This document shows, in pieces, positions 7,907 to 16,296 of a stretch of 64,000 nucleotides of DNA. Source of the stretch: Phaeobacter sp. G2 (lineage in GTDB: Bacteria; Pseudomonadota; Alphaproteobacteria; Rhodobacterales; Rhodobacteraceae); NCBI GenBank assembly GCA_025163595.1, contig CP104100.1:2046001-2110000 (forward strand), in the 5' to 3' direction. Position numbers and translations under genes: made by a program. Positions within the stretch are counted from its first letter, which is position 1, and the number at the start of each line of letters is the position of its first letter. The notes below the pieces were generated by a model. The model had not been told where the DNA came from. It did no database searches and worked only from the letters and a program-made list of their open reading frames with translations.

Positions 7907-8587
7907 ATGTCCGGGGCAAGAACCGGCCTGTCCGGGTTTATCAACACATTGGAAGAAACGCTGATCGCGTTGCTTCTGGGGCTGATGACGCTGATAACAT
8001 TTGCCAATGTAATCGCGCGATTTGCCTTTAACTCCAATATCCTTTGGGCGCTGGAACTGACAGTCTTCTTGTTTGCCTGGTTGGTGCTACTAGGGGCGTC
8101 CTATGCGGTTAAGACCCATACGCATCTGGGCGTGGATGCCATCGTCAATATTCTGTCACCGGGGGCGCGCCGGGGGGTGGCGCTTGTTGCTGCGGCGGCT
8201 TGCCTGGTGTTTTCCCTGCTGCTGCTGAAAGGCGCCTATGACTACTGGGCGGTGTTTGCGGATCTGCCGCCAACCTCTGGCCGCTGGTTTCCAACCGGGT
8301 TTGACATGAAGGCGCGCAGCCAGAGTTTTTACGAGGTGCAGGATGTGCCCATGGTGGGTCTTTTCCGCTTTCTGGAAGAGCTGATCAACTACGGCGACTC
8401 TTACGAGAAACTGCCCAAGGTGGTGCCCTATGTGGTGTTGCCCCTGTCGATGTTGTTGCTGGTTTTCCGCTTTTCCCAAGCCCTGATGCAGGTGCTGCGC
8501 GGCGAGGCGGATCGGCTGGTGGCCAGCCATGAGGTCGAAGATGAGTTGGACGAGGCCCGCGCCCGGGCTACCGAGGGAGAAAACTGA
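7907..8587 (+). CDS. dctQ: TRAP transporter small membrane subunit DctQ
   Basis: A 226-residue membrane protein with four predicted TM helices (near residues 13-35, 45-65, 85-105 and 175-195), the small subunit that links DctP to the DctM channel. Residues 30-60 (FAFNSNILWALELTVFLFAW) match the DctQ signature region. It is longer than many DctQ proteins because of an extra-membrane stretch around residues 105-165, as in the C4-dicarboxylate systems of Rhodobacter. The ATG at 7907 follows GGGGTG by six bases and avoids the terminator-like hairpin; the alternative GTG at 7823 would put it inside the gene. The stop shares a base with the dctM start. Confidence 0.9.
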   Translation: MSGARTGLSGFINTLEETLIALLLGLMTLITFANVIARFAFNSNILWALELTVFLFAWLVLLGASYAVKTHTHLGVDAIVNILSPGARRGVALVAAAACLVFSLLLLKGAYDYWAVFADLPPTSGRWFPTGFDMKARSQSFYEVQDVPMVGLFRFLEELINYGDSYEKLPKVVPYVVLPLSMLLLVFRFSQALMQVLRGEADRLVASHEVEDELDEARARATEGEN

Positions 8588-10005
8588 TGGATGTAATTTT
8601 TCTCTTTGCCATGGTGATTGGCCTGATGTTGATCGGGGTGCCGATTGCCATCTCGCTGGGCCTCAGCTCGGTTCTGTTTTTGCTGATCTATTCCGATAGT
8701 TCGCTGGCGAGCGTTGCTGGCACTCTGTTTGAGGCCTTTGAAGGCCACTTTACCCTGCTGGCCATCCCGTTTTTCATTCTGGCCTCTACCTTTATGTCCA
8801 CTGGCGGCGTGGCGCAGCGGATCATTCGCTTTTCCATCGCCTGTGTTGGACATTTCCAGGGTGGCCTGGCCATTGCCGGTGTTTTTGCCTGCATGATGTT
8901 TGCGGCTTTGTCGGGCTCTTCGCCTGCCACGGTTGTTGCTATCGGCTCCATCGTTATCGCGGCGATGCGCCAGGCGGGCTACACCAAGGAGTTTGCAGCC
9001 GGGGTGATCTGTAATGCCGGCACCCTGGGCATCCTGATCCCGCCGTCAATCGTCATGGTGGTTTATGCGGCCTCAGTGGATGTTTCGGTGGGGCGGATGT
9101 TCCTGGCTGGTATCATTCCGGGGCTGTTGGCTGGCATCATGCTGATGGTGACAATCTATGTGATTGCCCGGATCAAAAACATGCCCAAGGGCAACTGGGC
9201 CGGTTGGGGCGAAGTTGGCGCTTCGTTCCGGGAGGCCTTCTGGGGTTTGTTCCTGATCGTGATCATCATGGTCGGCATCTATGGCTACCCTTGGTACTCG
9301 GCGGAGCTGGGGCTTTACAAAGAAGACGCCATCTTCACCCCCACGGAAGCGGCTGCTGTGGCTTCGGTCTATGCCTTCTTTGTTGCCACCTTTGTCTATC
9401 GTGACATGGGGCCTTTGGCTGAAACCGAACAAACCCCGCGCCGGTCGGTGTTTCAGGCGCCGCAGGCTTTGCTGACGGTCTGGGCACATAAGGACACCAA
9501 GAAAGCGCTGTTTGATGCGGGCAAGCTGACGGTGACGCTGATGTTTGTGATCGCCAATGCGCTGATCCTGAAACATGTGCTGACCGATGAACAGGTGCCG
9601 CAGCATATCGCCAATGCGATGCTGTCCGCAGGTTTTGGGCCGGTGATGTTCCTGATCGTGGTGAACATTATCCTGCTGATTGGTGGTCAGTTCATGGAGC
9701 CTTCTGGATTGTTGGTGATCGTGGCGCCGCTGGTGTTCCCTATTGCCATTGAGCTGGGCATTGACCCGATCCATCTGGGCATCATCATGGTTGTGAACAT
9801 GGAAATCGGCATGATCACCCCGCCGGTGGGCCTGAACCTCTTTGTTACCTCCGGGGTGGCAGGCATGCCGATGATGGCGGTGGTGCGGGCGGCCTTGCCC
9901 TTTCTGGCGGTGCTTTTTGTCTTCCTGATCATGGTGACATATATCCCCTGGCTGAGCACCTTGATCCCCAATGCGCTTATGGGGCCTGAGATTATAACCA
10001 ACTAA
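8587..10005 (+). CDS. dctM: TRAP transporter large membrane subunit DctM
   Basis: A 472-residue polytopic membrane protein, the translocation channel of the dicarboxylate TRAP system. About twelve hydrophobic segments are visible, with conserved blocks ALSGSSPATVVAIGSI, CNAGTLGILIPPSIVMVVY and EIGMITPPVGLNLFV. It exceeds the usual 425-430 residues because of a hydrophilic insert at about 255-305. Start and dctQ stop overlap as TGATG, so translation is coupled. Last gene of the dct operon; a strong terminator lies 126 bases downstream. Confidence 0.93.
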   Translation: MDVIFLFAMVIGLMLIGVPIAISLGLSSVLFLLIYSDSSLASVAGTLFEAFEGHFTLLAIPFFILASTFMSTGGVAQRIIRFSIACVGHFQGGLAIAGVFACMMFAALSGSSPATVVAIGSIVIAAMRQAGYTKEFAAGVICNAGTLGILIPPSIVMVVYAASVDVSVGRMFLAGIIPGLLAGIMLMVTIYVIARIKNMPKGNWAGWGEVGASFREAFWGLFLIVIIMVGIYGYPWYSAELGLYKEDAIFTPTEAAAVASVYAFFVATFVYRDMGPLAETEQTPRRSVFQAPQALLTVWAHKDTKKALFDAGKLTVTLMFVIANALILKHVLTDEQVPQHIANAMLSAGFGPVMFLIVVNIILLIGGQFMEPSGLLVIVAPLVFPIAIELGIDPIHLGIIMVVNMEIGMITPPVGLNLFVTSGVAGMPMMAVVRAALPFLAVLFVFLIMVTYIPWLSTLIPNALMGPEIITN

Positions 10006-10130
10006 AGCGTCCGGCCTGTAACCTGCGGTATCGCGCATCACTTTTTGCGCTGAGCCGCAGGCGAAGGCCGCGACCAAGTGGTTCATGTTTAAGGCCGGGC
10101 GCTCTAGGGGGTTGGCTCCAAGTGAAACAG

Positions 10131-10167
10131 AAAACGCCCCGGATTTGGTCCGGGGCGTTTTTGTTTT
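10131..10167. terminator. Bidirectional Rho-independent terminator
   Basis: AAAACGCCCCGGA (10131-10143), loop TTTGG, and TCCGGGGCGTTTT (10149-10161) form a thirteen-pair stem followed by TTGTTTT. Read on the minus strand the stem is followed by CTGTTTC. It separates the convergent dctM and tpiA genes and can serve both. Confidence 0.88.
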
Positions 10168-10227
10168 GGCGGCGTAAGGACAGGGCGGTGCCTGCCTATG
10201 GGTTAGGGGGCAATTGAAATAGGGGGA

Positions 10228-10977
10228 TCAGCTGGCGTCGAGGGCGGCGATAATGGGGGAGAAATCTGCGGCCTTTAGGCTGGCACCGCCAACAAGGGCG
10301 CCGTCGACGTTGGAGGTGGCAAAGATTTCAGCGGCATTGCCCGGTTTTACCGACCCGCCATAGAGCAGGCGGATAGCATCGGCCATTTCGGTGCCGAACC
10401 TGGTGGTGAGGGCCTGGCGCAGGAAGTCATGGACTTCGGCAATTTGGGCCAGGCTTGGCACTTTGCCAGTGCCAATGGCCCAGACCGGTTCATAGGCGAT
10501 GACGGTGTTTTGGCCTGTGGCACCGTCGGGCAGGGAGGCGGCCAGTTGATTGCCAACAACGCCCAGGGTGTCTCCGGATTCGCGCTCTGCCAGGGTTTCG
10601 CCAAGACAGACAATGGCGGTGAGACCGGCGCTCCAGGCGGATTTTGTTTTTGCAGCAACTGCTTCGCTGGTCTCAGCGTGGTCGGCGCGGCGCTCTGAGT
10701 GGCCTAGAATGACAGCGGTCGCGCCGGCGTCTTTGAGCATGTCAGACGACAGGTCGCCGGTGTGAGCCCCAGCAGTTGCTGCGTGGCAATCCTGGCCGCC
10801 AATAGCCACAGGGCTATCTGCAGCAAGCTCGGCTGCGCGGGACAGCAGCGTGGCAGGGGGGCAGATCAGTAGCTCTGATGTGGCGGCGTGTTGGCCCTGT
10901 ATCAGGGTTTCAAGCTCGGCCAAGGCTGCGCTTGTGCCATTCATCTTCCAATTGCCCGCTGCCATTTTCTGCCGCAT
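10228..10977 (-). CDS. tpiA: Triosephosphate isomerase
   Basis: A 249-residue TIM barrel that interconverts dihydroxyacetone phosphate and glyceraldehyde 3-phosphate in the cytoplasm. The catalytic residues are in place: Lys11 in AGNWKMNG, His93 in ILGHSERR and Glu163 in [12 protein letters not shown], the last including the phosphate-gripping loop 6. [12 protein letters not shown] and [10 protein letters not shown] form the phosphate site. Length is normal for bacterial TpiA. It stands as a single gene, closed by the bidirectional terminator at 10131-10167. Confidence 0.97.
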   Translation of the reverse strand: MRQKMAAGNWKMNGTSAALAELETLIQGQHAATSELLICPPATLLSRAAELAADSPVAIGGQDCHAATAGAHTGDLSSDMLKDAGATAVILGHSERRADHAETSEAVAAKTKSAWSAGLTAIVCLGETLAERESGDTLGVVGNQLAASLPDGATGQNTVIAYEPVWAIGTGKVPSLAQIAEVHDFLRQALTTRFGTEMADAIRLLYGGSVKPGNAAEIFATSNVDGALVGGASLKAADFSPIIAALDAS

Positions 10978-11133
10978 CTGTCGCTCCCCTGGTCAATATC
11001 TGGCCAAGTGGTAGCACCGGGGGCAGGGCGGGGCAATCGGGCAAGGGCCTGAGGGCGAGGCCTTTTGCCATTTCATGAGCGGGGACGCCATCTGTCAGCT
11101 CAGGCATCCTTGGCTAAATGGGCTGCGAACCTG

Positions 11134-11493
11134 TCACAGGTTTGGCACATCCTTGAAGCTGATGGATTCACCACAGCCGCAGGCCTCTGACACGTTGGGA
11201 TTGTTGAACTTGAAGGCGCTTTCCAACAGCGAGGTCTCATAGTCGATCTCGGTGCCAAAGAGGAACATCTGCGCCATAGGGGCAATAAGCACCTTGGCGC
11301 CGTCCTGTTCCACCACCTCGTCGTTCTTGTCCGGCTCGTCGACATATTCCATGGTGTATTCCATCCCCGCACAGCCGCCCTTTTTGACGCCAATGCGCAG
11401 GCCTGCATGGCCACCGCTGGTCATCAGTTTGGTGATCTGGGCCGCAGCCCGGGGGGTGATTGTCACAGCCTGTTTGCCGGGAATGCCGAACAT
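11134..11493 (-). CDS. IscA/ErpA-type iron-sulfur cluster assembly protein
   Basis: A 119-residue A-type Fe-S carrier that receives clusters and hands them to apo-proteins. The three conserved cysteines are C41 (KKGGCAGM) and C105/C107 (EACGCGES). The family name (ErpA, SufA or IscA) cannot be fixed from sequence alone. The ATG at 11493 is preferred over one twelve bases upstream because the upstream ATGGAGA supplies the ribosome-binding site (GGAGA, five bases before the ATG). sufT lies 1.8 kb upstream, which fits a Fe-S theme. Confidence 0.9.
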   Translation of the reverse strand: MFGIPGKQAVTITPRAAAQITKLMTSGGHAGLRIGVKKGGCAGMEYTMEYVDEPDKNDEVVEQDGAKVLIAPMAQMFLFGTEIDYETSLLESAFKFNNPNVSEACGCGESISFKDVPNL

Positions 11494-11567
11494 GAGTGTC
11501 TCCAATGCGCGCGTTTCCTCTTATCTAGGCCCGCGAGGGGGCAGGCTCAAGAGGCAGTGGACAGCAA

Positions 11568-11597
11568 AACGGGCCGCAAAGGGACAAGCGGCCCGTT
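11568..11597 (-). terminator. Terminator after the glycerophosphodiesterase gene
   Basis: AACGGGCCGC and GCGGCCCGTT pair over ten bases with a ten-base loop. On the minus strand TTGCTGTCC follows, a weak T tract. It lies 31 bases after the stop of the upstream gene and before the Fe-S carrier gene. Confidence 0.65.
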
Positions 11598-11627
11598 CAA
11601 ACCTAACACAGCAGGGATTTATGAGAC

Positions 11628-12854
11628 TTAAAGCCCCATGCAGTTGGCGTAGTAGGTGACTGTTGCGGGCCAGTCAGAAAAGATGCCTTCGATCTCGACA
11701 TCCTGGGCCAGAACATCAAGAATTTCGTAATAGCTGGAGGCATTGCTGACAGCGGGCTGTACGGTCTGGAAGTACCAGCCGCCACCTGTGGTCAGCGGGC
11801 CAGAGCGCTCCAGGGTCCAGGTGATCAGCTTGAGCCCGGCGGCCTTGGCCTCCTTGGCGTAGGGGGAGGGCACCATTTTGCCATCTTCAAGGGTAACCAG
11901 CATCCACATCGGGGGGGCGATGTAGTTCACGCCCATATCTGCCAGTTCCTGCATCGTGGGGCTAAAGCTGCTGGGATCCATTGGATCCAGCGGCGTTGCA
12001 CCGCTGTAACGCCCATCCAGATAGACCGCCTGTTTGCCAAATGCGGGCTCGTTCTGGATCCAGTATTTCACCACCTCGAGATCAAAGCTCTGGGCCCAGA
12101 CATCGGTCGCGGGGATGTCGGCCGCCTTGTAGTCGTCGATCATCTTCTGGGCGTAGGCCTCCAGAGTGAAGCCGTTGAAGGGCATCTCAACCGCGGGGGA
12201 TTTGAGCTCTGGGGTGAACTTGGCGCCCAGAGATTTGAACAGGGCGATGGATTCCGCATGGGTCATCGCGGTGGCACCATCCGCATATTGGCTGCTGCGC
12301 CAGGAGGGCGAGCCGCCCTGGGAAGCCGCCGCTGTGGTTGCCGTCTTGTCAAAGCTGTCCATCTTGGGCGTCAGGCTGCGGAACTGCTCCAGGGTGATTT
12401 CTGAGCTGCGGCATTCGGCCGAGGCAGGGGCGGTGCCGCTGGCCGGGGTGAACGGCGTGATGCAGGTTTCAGCCAGATCGGTGGTCAGGATATTGGTGGT
12501 GGTGTGCAGATCGTTTTGCGCGTGACGGCAGATCAGCGCCAGATCCTTGGTGAAGGTCACGTCGCATTCCAAAATACCCGCGCCCATCTGCGCGGCGGCA
12601 ACATTGGACTGCACAGTATGTTCGGGGAACATCAGCGGCGCGCCCCGGTGGCCAATCGAAAAGGTGCTGCGGGCAGGCAGCTGCGCCGCACAGGACTGCA
12701 GTTTTGACTTCAGCGCCCCTTCGGGCAGCTTTTCGATCAGATAGGCCGGGCGGGGACCATAGCTGAGACCCGTCTCAGCGGCGTTGACCTCTGGCGCGAA
12801 ACTGGCGGATCCAAGGGTGAGAGCGATAAGCGACAGGGTAAGGGCGTTGCGCAA
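11628..12854 (-). CDS. Secreted glycerophosphodiester phosphodiesterase
   Basis: A 408-residue GDPD-fold enzyme that cleaves glycerophosphodiesters to glycerol 3-phosphate and an alcohol, probably in the periplasm. Residues 1-25 form a Sec signal peptide ending VNA. Catalytic and metal residues are visible: H69-R70 in SIGHRGAP, E78 in FPEHT, E96 and D98 in LECDV, and H111. A stretch at 200-270 (ELKSPAVEMPF, WAQSFDLEVVKYW) continues the barrel. It resembles the larger GlpQ-type enzymes more than the cytoplasmic UgpQ type. It sits alone between two hairpin terminators. Confidence 0.88.
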   Translation of the reverse strand: MRNALTLSLIALTLGSASFAPEVNAAETGLSYGPRPAYLIEKLPEGALKSKLQSCAAQLPARSTFSIGHRGAPLMFPEHTVQSNVAAAQMGAGILECDVTFTKDLALICRHAQNDLHTTTNILTTDLAETCITPFTPASGTAPASAECRSSEITLEQFRSLTPKMDSFDKTATTAAASQGGSPSWRSSQYADGATAMTHAESIALFKSLGAKFTPELKSPAVEMPFNGFTLEAYAQKMIDDYKAADIPATDVWAQSFDLEVVKYWIQNEPAFGKQAVYLDGRYSGATPLDPMDPSSFSPTMQELADMGVNYIAPPMWMLVTLEDGKMVPSPYAKEAKAAGLKLITWTLERSGPLTTGGGWYFQTVQPAVSNASSYYEILDVLAQDVEIEGIFSDWPATVTYYANCMGL

Positions 12855-12890
12855 TGGAATTCTCCAAAGAAGTTGATTTTCAAAAGAGAA

Positions 12891-12922
12891 ATCGCGGCGA
12901 AAGGTAAAGCCTTTGCCGCGAT
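12891..12922 (-). terminator. Terminator after sufT
   Basis: On the minus strand ATCGCGGC-AAAGG pairs with CCTTT-(one bulge)-GCCGCGAT around a five-base loop and is followed by TTCTCTTTT. It separates sufT from the glycerophosphodiesterase gene. Confidence 0.75.
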
Positions 12923-12968
12923 CCGATGAAGCTTTTGTGACCTCTTTGAGGTTGAGTCCGGGTGGAGC

Positions 12969-13331
12969 TTACATGAAGCCCAACTCGAGGCGGGCCTCGT
13001 CTGACATCATTTCCATACCCCAGGGCGGCTCCCAGGTGATTTCTACATCAACGGATTTGACCCCAGCCACAGGTGAGACGGCGTCAACAATCCAGCCGGG
13101 CATTTCACCGGCGACAGGGCAGCCAGGGGCGGTGAGCGTCATGATGATCTGCACGTCGTTTTCATCAGAGATGTCGATGGTGTAGATCAGGCCCAGCTCA
13201 TAGATATTGACCGGAATTTCAGGGTCATAGACTGAACGACAGGCCTCGACGATCTGATCGAAGAGCGGGTGTTCAACGGAAGACGGCGCAATCAGCGGCG
13301 TTCCTTCAAGTGGTTCGGAAGCGTTGGTCAT
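12969..13331 (-). CDS. sufT: SufT-like Fe-S assembly protein (MIP18/DUF59 family)
   Basis: A 120-residue cytoplasmic protein with the MIP18 core: RSVYDPEIPVNIYELGLIY, then LTAPGCPVAGEMPGWI containing the conserved cysteine, then VDVEITWEPPWGMEMMSDEAR. These blocks define SufT, an accessory maturation factor for Fe-S proteins. The rest of the suf operon is not in the window. The start follows a GGGAT-type site and is the only good one. Its upstream side opens onto a 470-base non-coding region that marks the edge of the accessory segment. Confidence 0.87.
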   Translation of the reverse strand: MTNASEPLEGTPLIAPSSVEHPLFDQIVEACRSVYDPEIPVNIYELGLIYTIDISDENDVQIIMTLTAPGCPVAGEMPGWIVDAVSPVAGVKSVDVEITWEPPWGMEMMSDEARLELGFM

Positions 13332-13802
13332 GTCGATCCCTGACAGTTAATCCGACTGTTTATATAGGGAAACTGTAGAGGGAGGTCCAGAGGCAGCGAA
13401 AGAAAGCCGTCAGTTGAAGCTGGTGTCTCCAAAAGATATCTAAGCGGGCAGCACCAATGACCGCAGCCAGCCCAAAGCAGCCCCGCTGTCTGCCTACCTG
13501 GTTCAATGGGGGCTCATGCAGGTCGGGCGGAGCGCTGCCGTTTGCTGCGTTGCGAAGGGGGCGCTGCCTTACAGGAAAAAGCGGACGTTCAAGCCCTAGC
13601 AGACCGAGACCCAGATGCTGCGCTGCGCAGCAACGTCGGCTAAAGCAATATCACATTCTAGGCCTGCACTTTTAACACTACAGCAATAATTTCGCTTTCA
13701 TATGCAGGTTGTAATAAACCCACATCTTTGGTTTTAAGAATATCCAATGCATTTCCAGCGCTTTGCTTACCGGACTGCAAACCCAAGCTGCCGAGGTAGG
13801 CT
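13332..13802. other. Non-coding gap with degenerate repeat copy
   Basis: No convincing gene is seen in these 470 bases. The stretch 13456-13640 shares words with the repeats at 26-28.5 kb: ATGACCGCAGCCAGCCCAAA here matches the complement of bases near 28430-28450 with a few changes. The last 120 bases are AT-richer and probably hold the promoter of the kinase gene. Confidence 0.45.
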
Positions 13803-16010
13803 ATGAATTGTCTTGCGAATTTAGACGTCAACTTGGCTTCCGGCGCCGCTGCTGCTTTGTTGGCGGTCTGCTCCGTTGTTCTGGTCCGGATTGCACGAAA
13901 TATTCCCTTTGCCGGTCAGCTCTCCTTTGTTCTGACCTTGGCAGCGATGCTGTGGTGGCTATTCACTGTGGTATTCGATTTGGCTTCGCAAAGCGAAACC
14001 TGCAAAGTCGGGTGGTCCTTGGCTGCCTGGCCTGGAATCGTACTGGTGCCTATCGCGTGGACATTCTTTGTCTTCGACTACTCGATGAGCAAGCGCCGGA
14101 TCCGCCGACCGGTCCGGATTATGGCCTACATTGGCCTGCCAAGCCTGGTAAGCGTTATCGCCGTTACAAACCGCTGGACGCACCTGCTTTATGGCCCAGA
14201 CACCCGGCTTGTGACAGAGGGCGGCAATAGCTTCGTGATATTTGACCACGGACCGCTCTTCTTTGCGGTTGCCGCGATCCTATACATATTTCTGATTGCC
14301 GCTTTGGGCCTGCTTACTTTCGTTTTTCTCAAGGCGAAAAAAGTCATCCGCCCCTTCATGGGCGCCTTGATCATCATCACGGCAGCTCCGGTGGCGGCCA
14401 ATCTGGCTTATATCGGCTGGGGTGTGACGGTTTTTGGCTTCGACCCGACGCCGTTTACATTTGCAGTTTCACTCATCGCTTTGAGCTGGCTGCTTGTGAA
14501 CAATTCGATGATGGATACGGCTGCCCAGGGTCGGCTTCTTATGTTCTACGCCACCCAGGATCCCGTGATCCTAGTGGATGCGGGCGGTCATTTTGTCAGT
14601 GCCAATCCTGCAGCCAAAGATTTTTTCATCCATCAGCTTCCGAAACATGGCGCAACTCTTGAACACTTGGACGGAATCGGGCCGCTGCTGAAAGATCTCA
14701 TAGAAGATGGAGATATCAATAGCGCTGCACCGATCAGGATTGGTGGACGTGTCTTTGACCCACGCGCGGTTCCGATTGACAGCCCGATCCAGTCCCAGAT
14801 TCCCCTGCTGGGCTGGTCCATCTCACTGGTCGACATCACGGAAAGAGAACGCTCCGCCGAGGCTCTTCGTGAAGCACTGGCGCATGCCGAATCCGCCAAC
14901 CGCGCGAAGACGCACTTCCTTGCCAATGTCAGCCATGAAATCCGTACACCACTCAATGGTGTGCTTGGAATGGCGGCAGTCCTGAGCGAAACCGCGTTAG
15001 ATGAAGAACAGCGCGAATTTCTCCAGGCCATCGAAGATTCGGGTCAGATCTTGCTTACGACGATTGGGGATGTCCTTGATCTGTCAAAGATCGAAGCCGG
15101 AAAGATGACGCTGGAAAACAGACCATTCGCGCTCCGGGTTGCGCTGGAAGGAGCGCGTGCTCTCTTTTCCGCAAAGGCCAACGAAAAGGGGTTAAGCCTC
15201 AGTGTAGAAATACACGAAGATTTGCCAAAGGCCATTATTGGCGACGATCACCGGTTTCGTCAGGTGCTGCACAACCTCGTATCCAACGCGGTCAAATTCA
15301 CCCAAACCGGCAGCGTCACGCTCACTGCAGAGCCCGCAGATGACGGCGCGCTCCTGCTGGTTCGTGTCAGCGACACAGGACCAGGCGTATCACGGGAAGC
15401 CCGGGACACGATCTTTCAACCCTTCCAGCAGGCGGATGGCAGCGATGCCCGCAAATTCGGCGGTACAGGTCTTGGGCTTTCGATATCTCGACAGCTTTGC
15501 CATCTGATGGGGGGCAGCCTACAATTGGCAACCGGCGTTGAGCAGGGGGCAACCTTCGAAATAAGACTGCCGCTGTTGCCGGCCACCGATGAACCGAAGG
15601 CAGAAACGCAGCCCGTCTTGCGGTCGGCTTCGGCTCCGGAACCTACGGCCGTGGATGTCCTAGTGGTCGATGACAACAAGACGAACAGGCTGATCCTACA
15701 GAAGTTTCTTTCTTCCGTATGTCGGGTCCAATCCGTCTCCAGCGGACCTGAGGCAATCGACCTGGCGCACTCATTTGCTTTCGATGTCATCTTGATGGAC
15801 ATTCAGATGCCGGAAATGGACGGTGTGGAAACCACGCAGAAAATCCGCTGCATTGAACAGGAGATTGGCCGTGAGCCAAGTTTCATTGTGGCCGTGACCG
15901 CGAACGCTATGCCGGAGCAGCTGAACCACTACCTGTCAGCGGGCATGGATGAGGTGCTGGCAAAGCCGGTGTCGAAAGAACCTTTGCTCTCTCTTATCAG
16001 AGGTTTATGA
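13803..16010 (+). CDS. Hybrid sensor histidine kinase with 7TM input domain
   Basis: A 735-residue membrane hybrid kinase. Residues 1-235 carry seven hydrophobic helices resembling the 7TM domain found at the N-terminus of some histidine kinases; a PAS-like segment follows at 245-350; HisKA has His378 in FLANVSHEIRTPLNGV; the ATPase domain shows HNLVSNAVKF, SDTGPGV and GGTGLGLSIS; the C-terminal receiver (about 617-735) has D666 in LMDIQMPEMDG. It has no Hpt domain and no partner regulator beside it, so it must pass phosphate to a protein encoded elsewhere. GAGGTAGGCT precedes the ATG. The stimulus is unknown. It lies at the left margin of the accessory segment. Confidence 0.9.
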   Translation: MNCLANLDVNLASGAAAALLAVCSVVLVRIARNIPFAGQLSFVLTLAAMLWWLFTVVFDLASQSETCKVGWSLAAWPGIVLVPIAWTFFVFDYSMSKRRIRRPVRIMAYIGLPSLVSVIAVTNRWTHLLYGPDTRLVTEGGNSFVIFDHGPLFFAVAAILYIFLIAALGLLTFVFLKAKKVIRPFMGALIIITAAPVAANLAYIGWGVTVFGFDPTPFTFAVSLIALSWLLVNNSMMDTAAQGRLLMFYATQDPVILVDAGGHFVSANPAAKDFFIHQLPKHGATLEHLDGIGPLLKDLIEDGDINSAAPIRIGGRVFDPRAVPIDSPIQSQIPLLGWSISLVDITERERSAEALREALAHAESANRAKTHFLANVSHEIRTPLNGVLGMAAVLSETALDEEQREFLQAIEDSGQILLTTIGDVLDLSKIEAGKMTLENRPFALRVALEGARALFSAKANEKGLSLSVEIHEDLPKAIIGDDHRFRQVLHNLVSNAVKFTQTGSVTLTAEPADDGALLLVRVSDTGPGVSREARDTIFQPFQQADGSDARKFGGTGLGLSISRQLCHLMGGSLQLATGVEQGATFEIRLPLLPATDEPKAETQPVLRSASAPEPTAVDVLVVDDNKTNRLILQKFLSSVCRVQSVSSGPEAIDLAHSFAFDVILMDIQMPEMDGVETTQKIRCIEQEIGREPSFIVAVTANAMPEQLNHYLSAGMDEVLAKPVSKEPLLSLIRGL

Positions 16011-16189
16011 GGCAATTTTGCTTGGGCTGCCTGGCACCATCTGGCGGCGGTGATCAGGTTTGGGGGCGAGCCCATACCTCCCAACTTGTTGCACAGCGGC
16101 GAAGGTCAACGGCCCCGGTGCAGGCCGTTCTTGATTATCCCATAACTTTGCTAATGTCGCTATCCTGTGCTCTGACAAGGAAACTGACG

Positions 16190-16290
16190 ATGAAGAGAGG
16201 CCGTTTCAGCGGAGAACAGATTAGCGGGATATTGCGGGACGATCGCAAAGTCCAAGGGCACTTCGAAACTTGCTCACCCCAAGCGGGCAG
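16190..16290 (+). pseudogene. Relic of an IS3-type transposase OrfA
   Basis: From the ATG at 16190 the translation MKRGRFSGEQISGILRD closely follows the N-terminus of IS3-family OrfA proteins (MKRxRFxEEQIIxxL). After about 17 residues the similarity fades (RDDRKVQGHF...), with no HTH continuation and no OrfB. The preceding bases, including GACAAGGAAACTGACG, look like the start of such an element. It is a short remnant lying 6 bases from the end of xylB, which points to an old insertion at the border of the sugar operon. Confidence 0.65.
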
Positions 16291-16296
16291 GAGATA

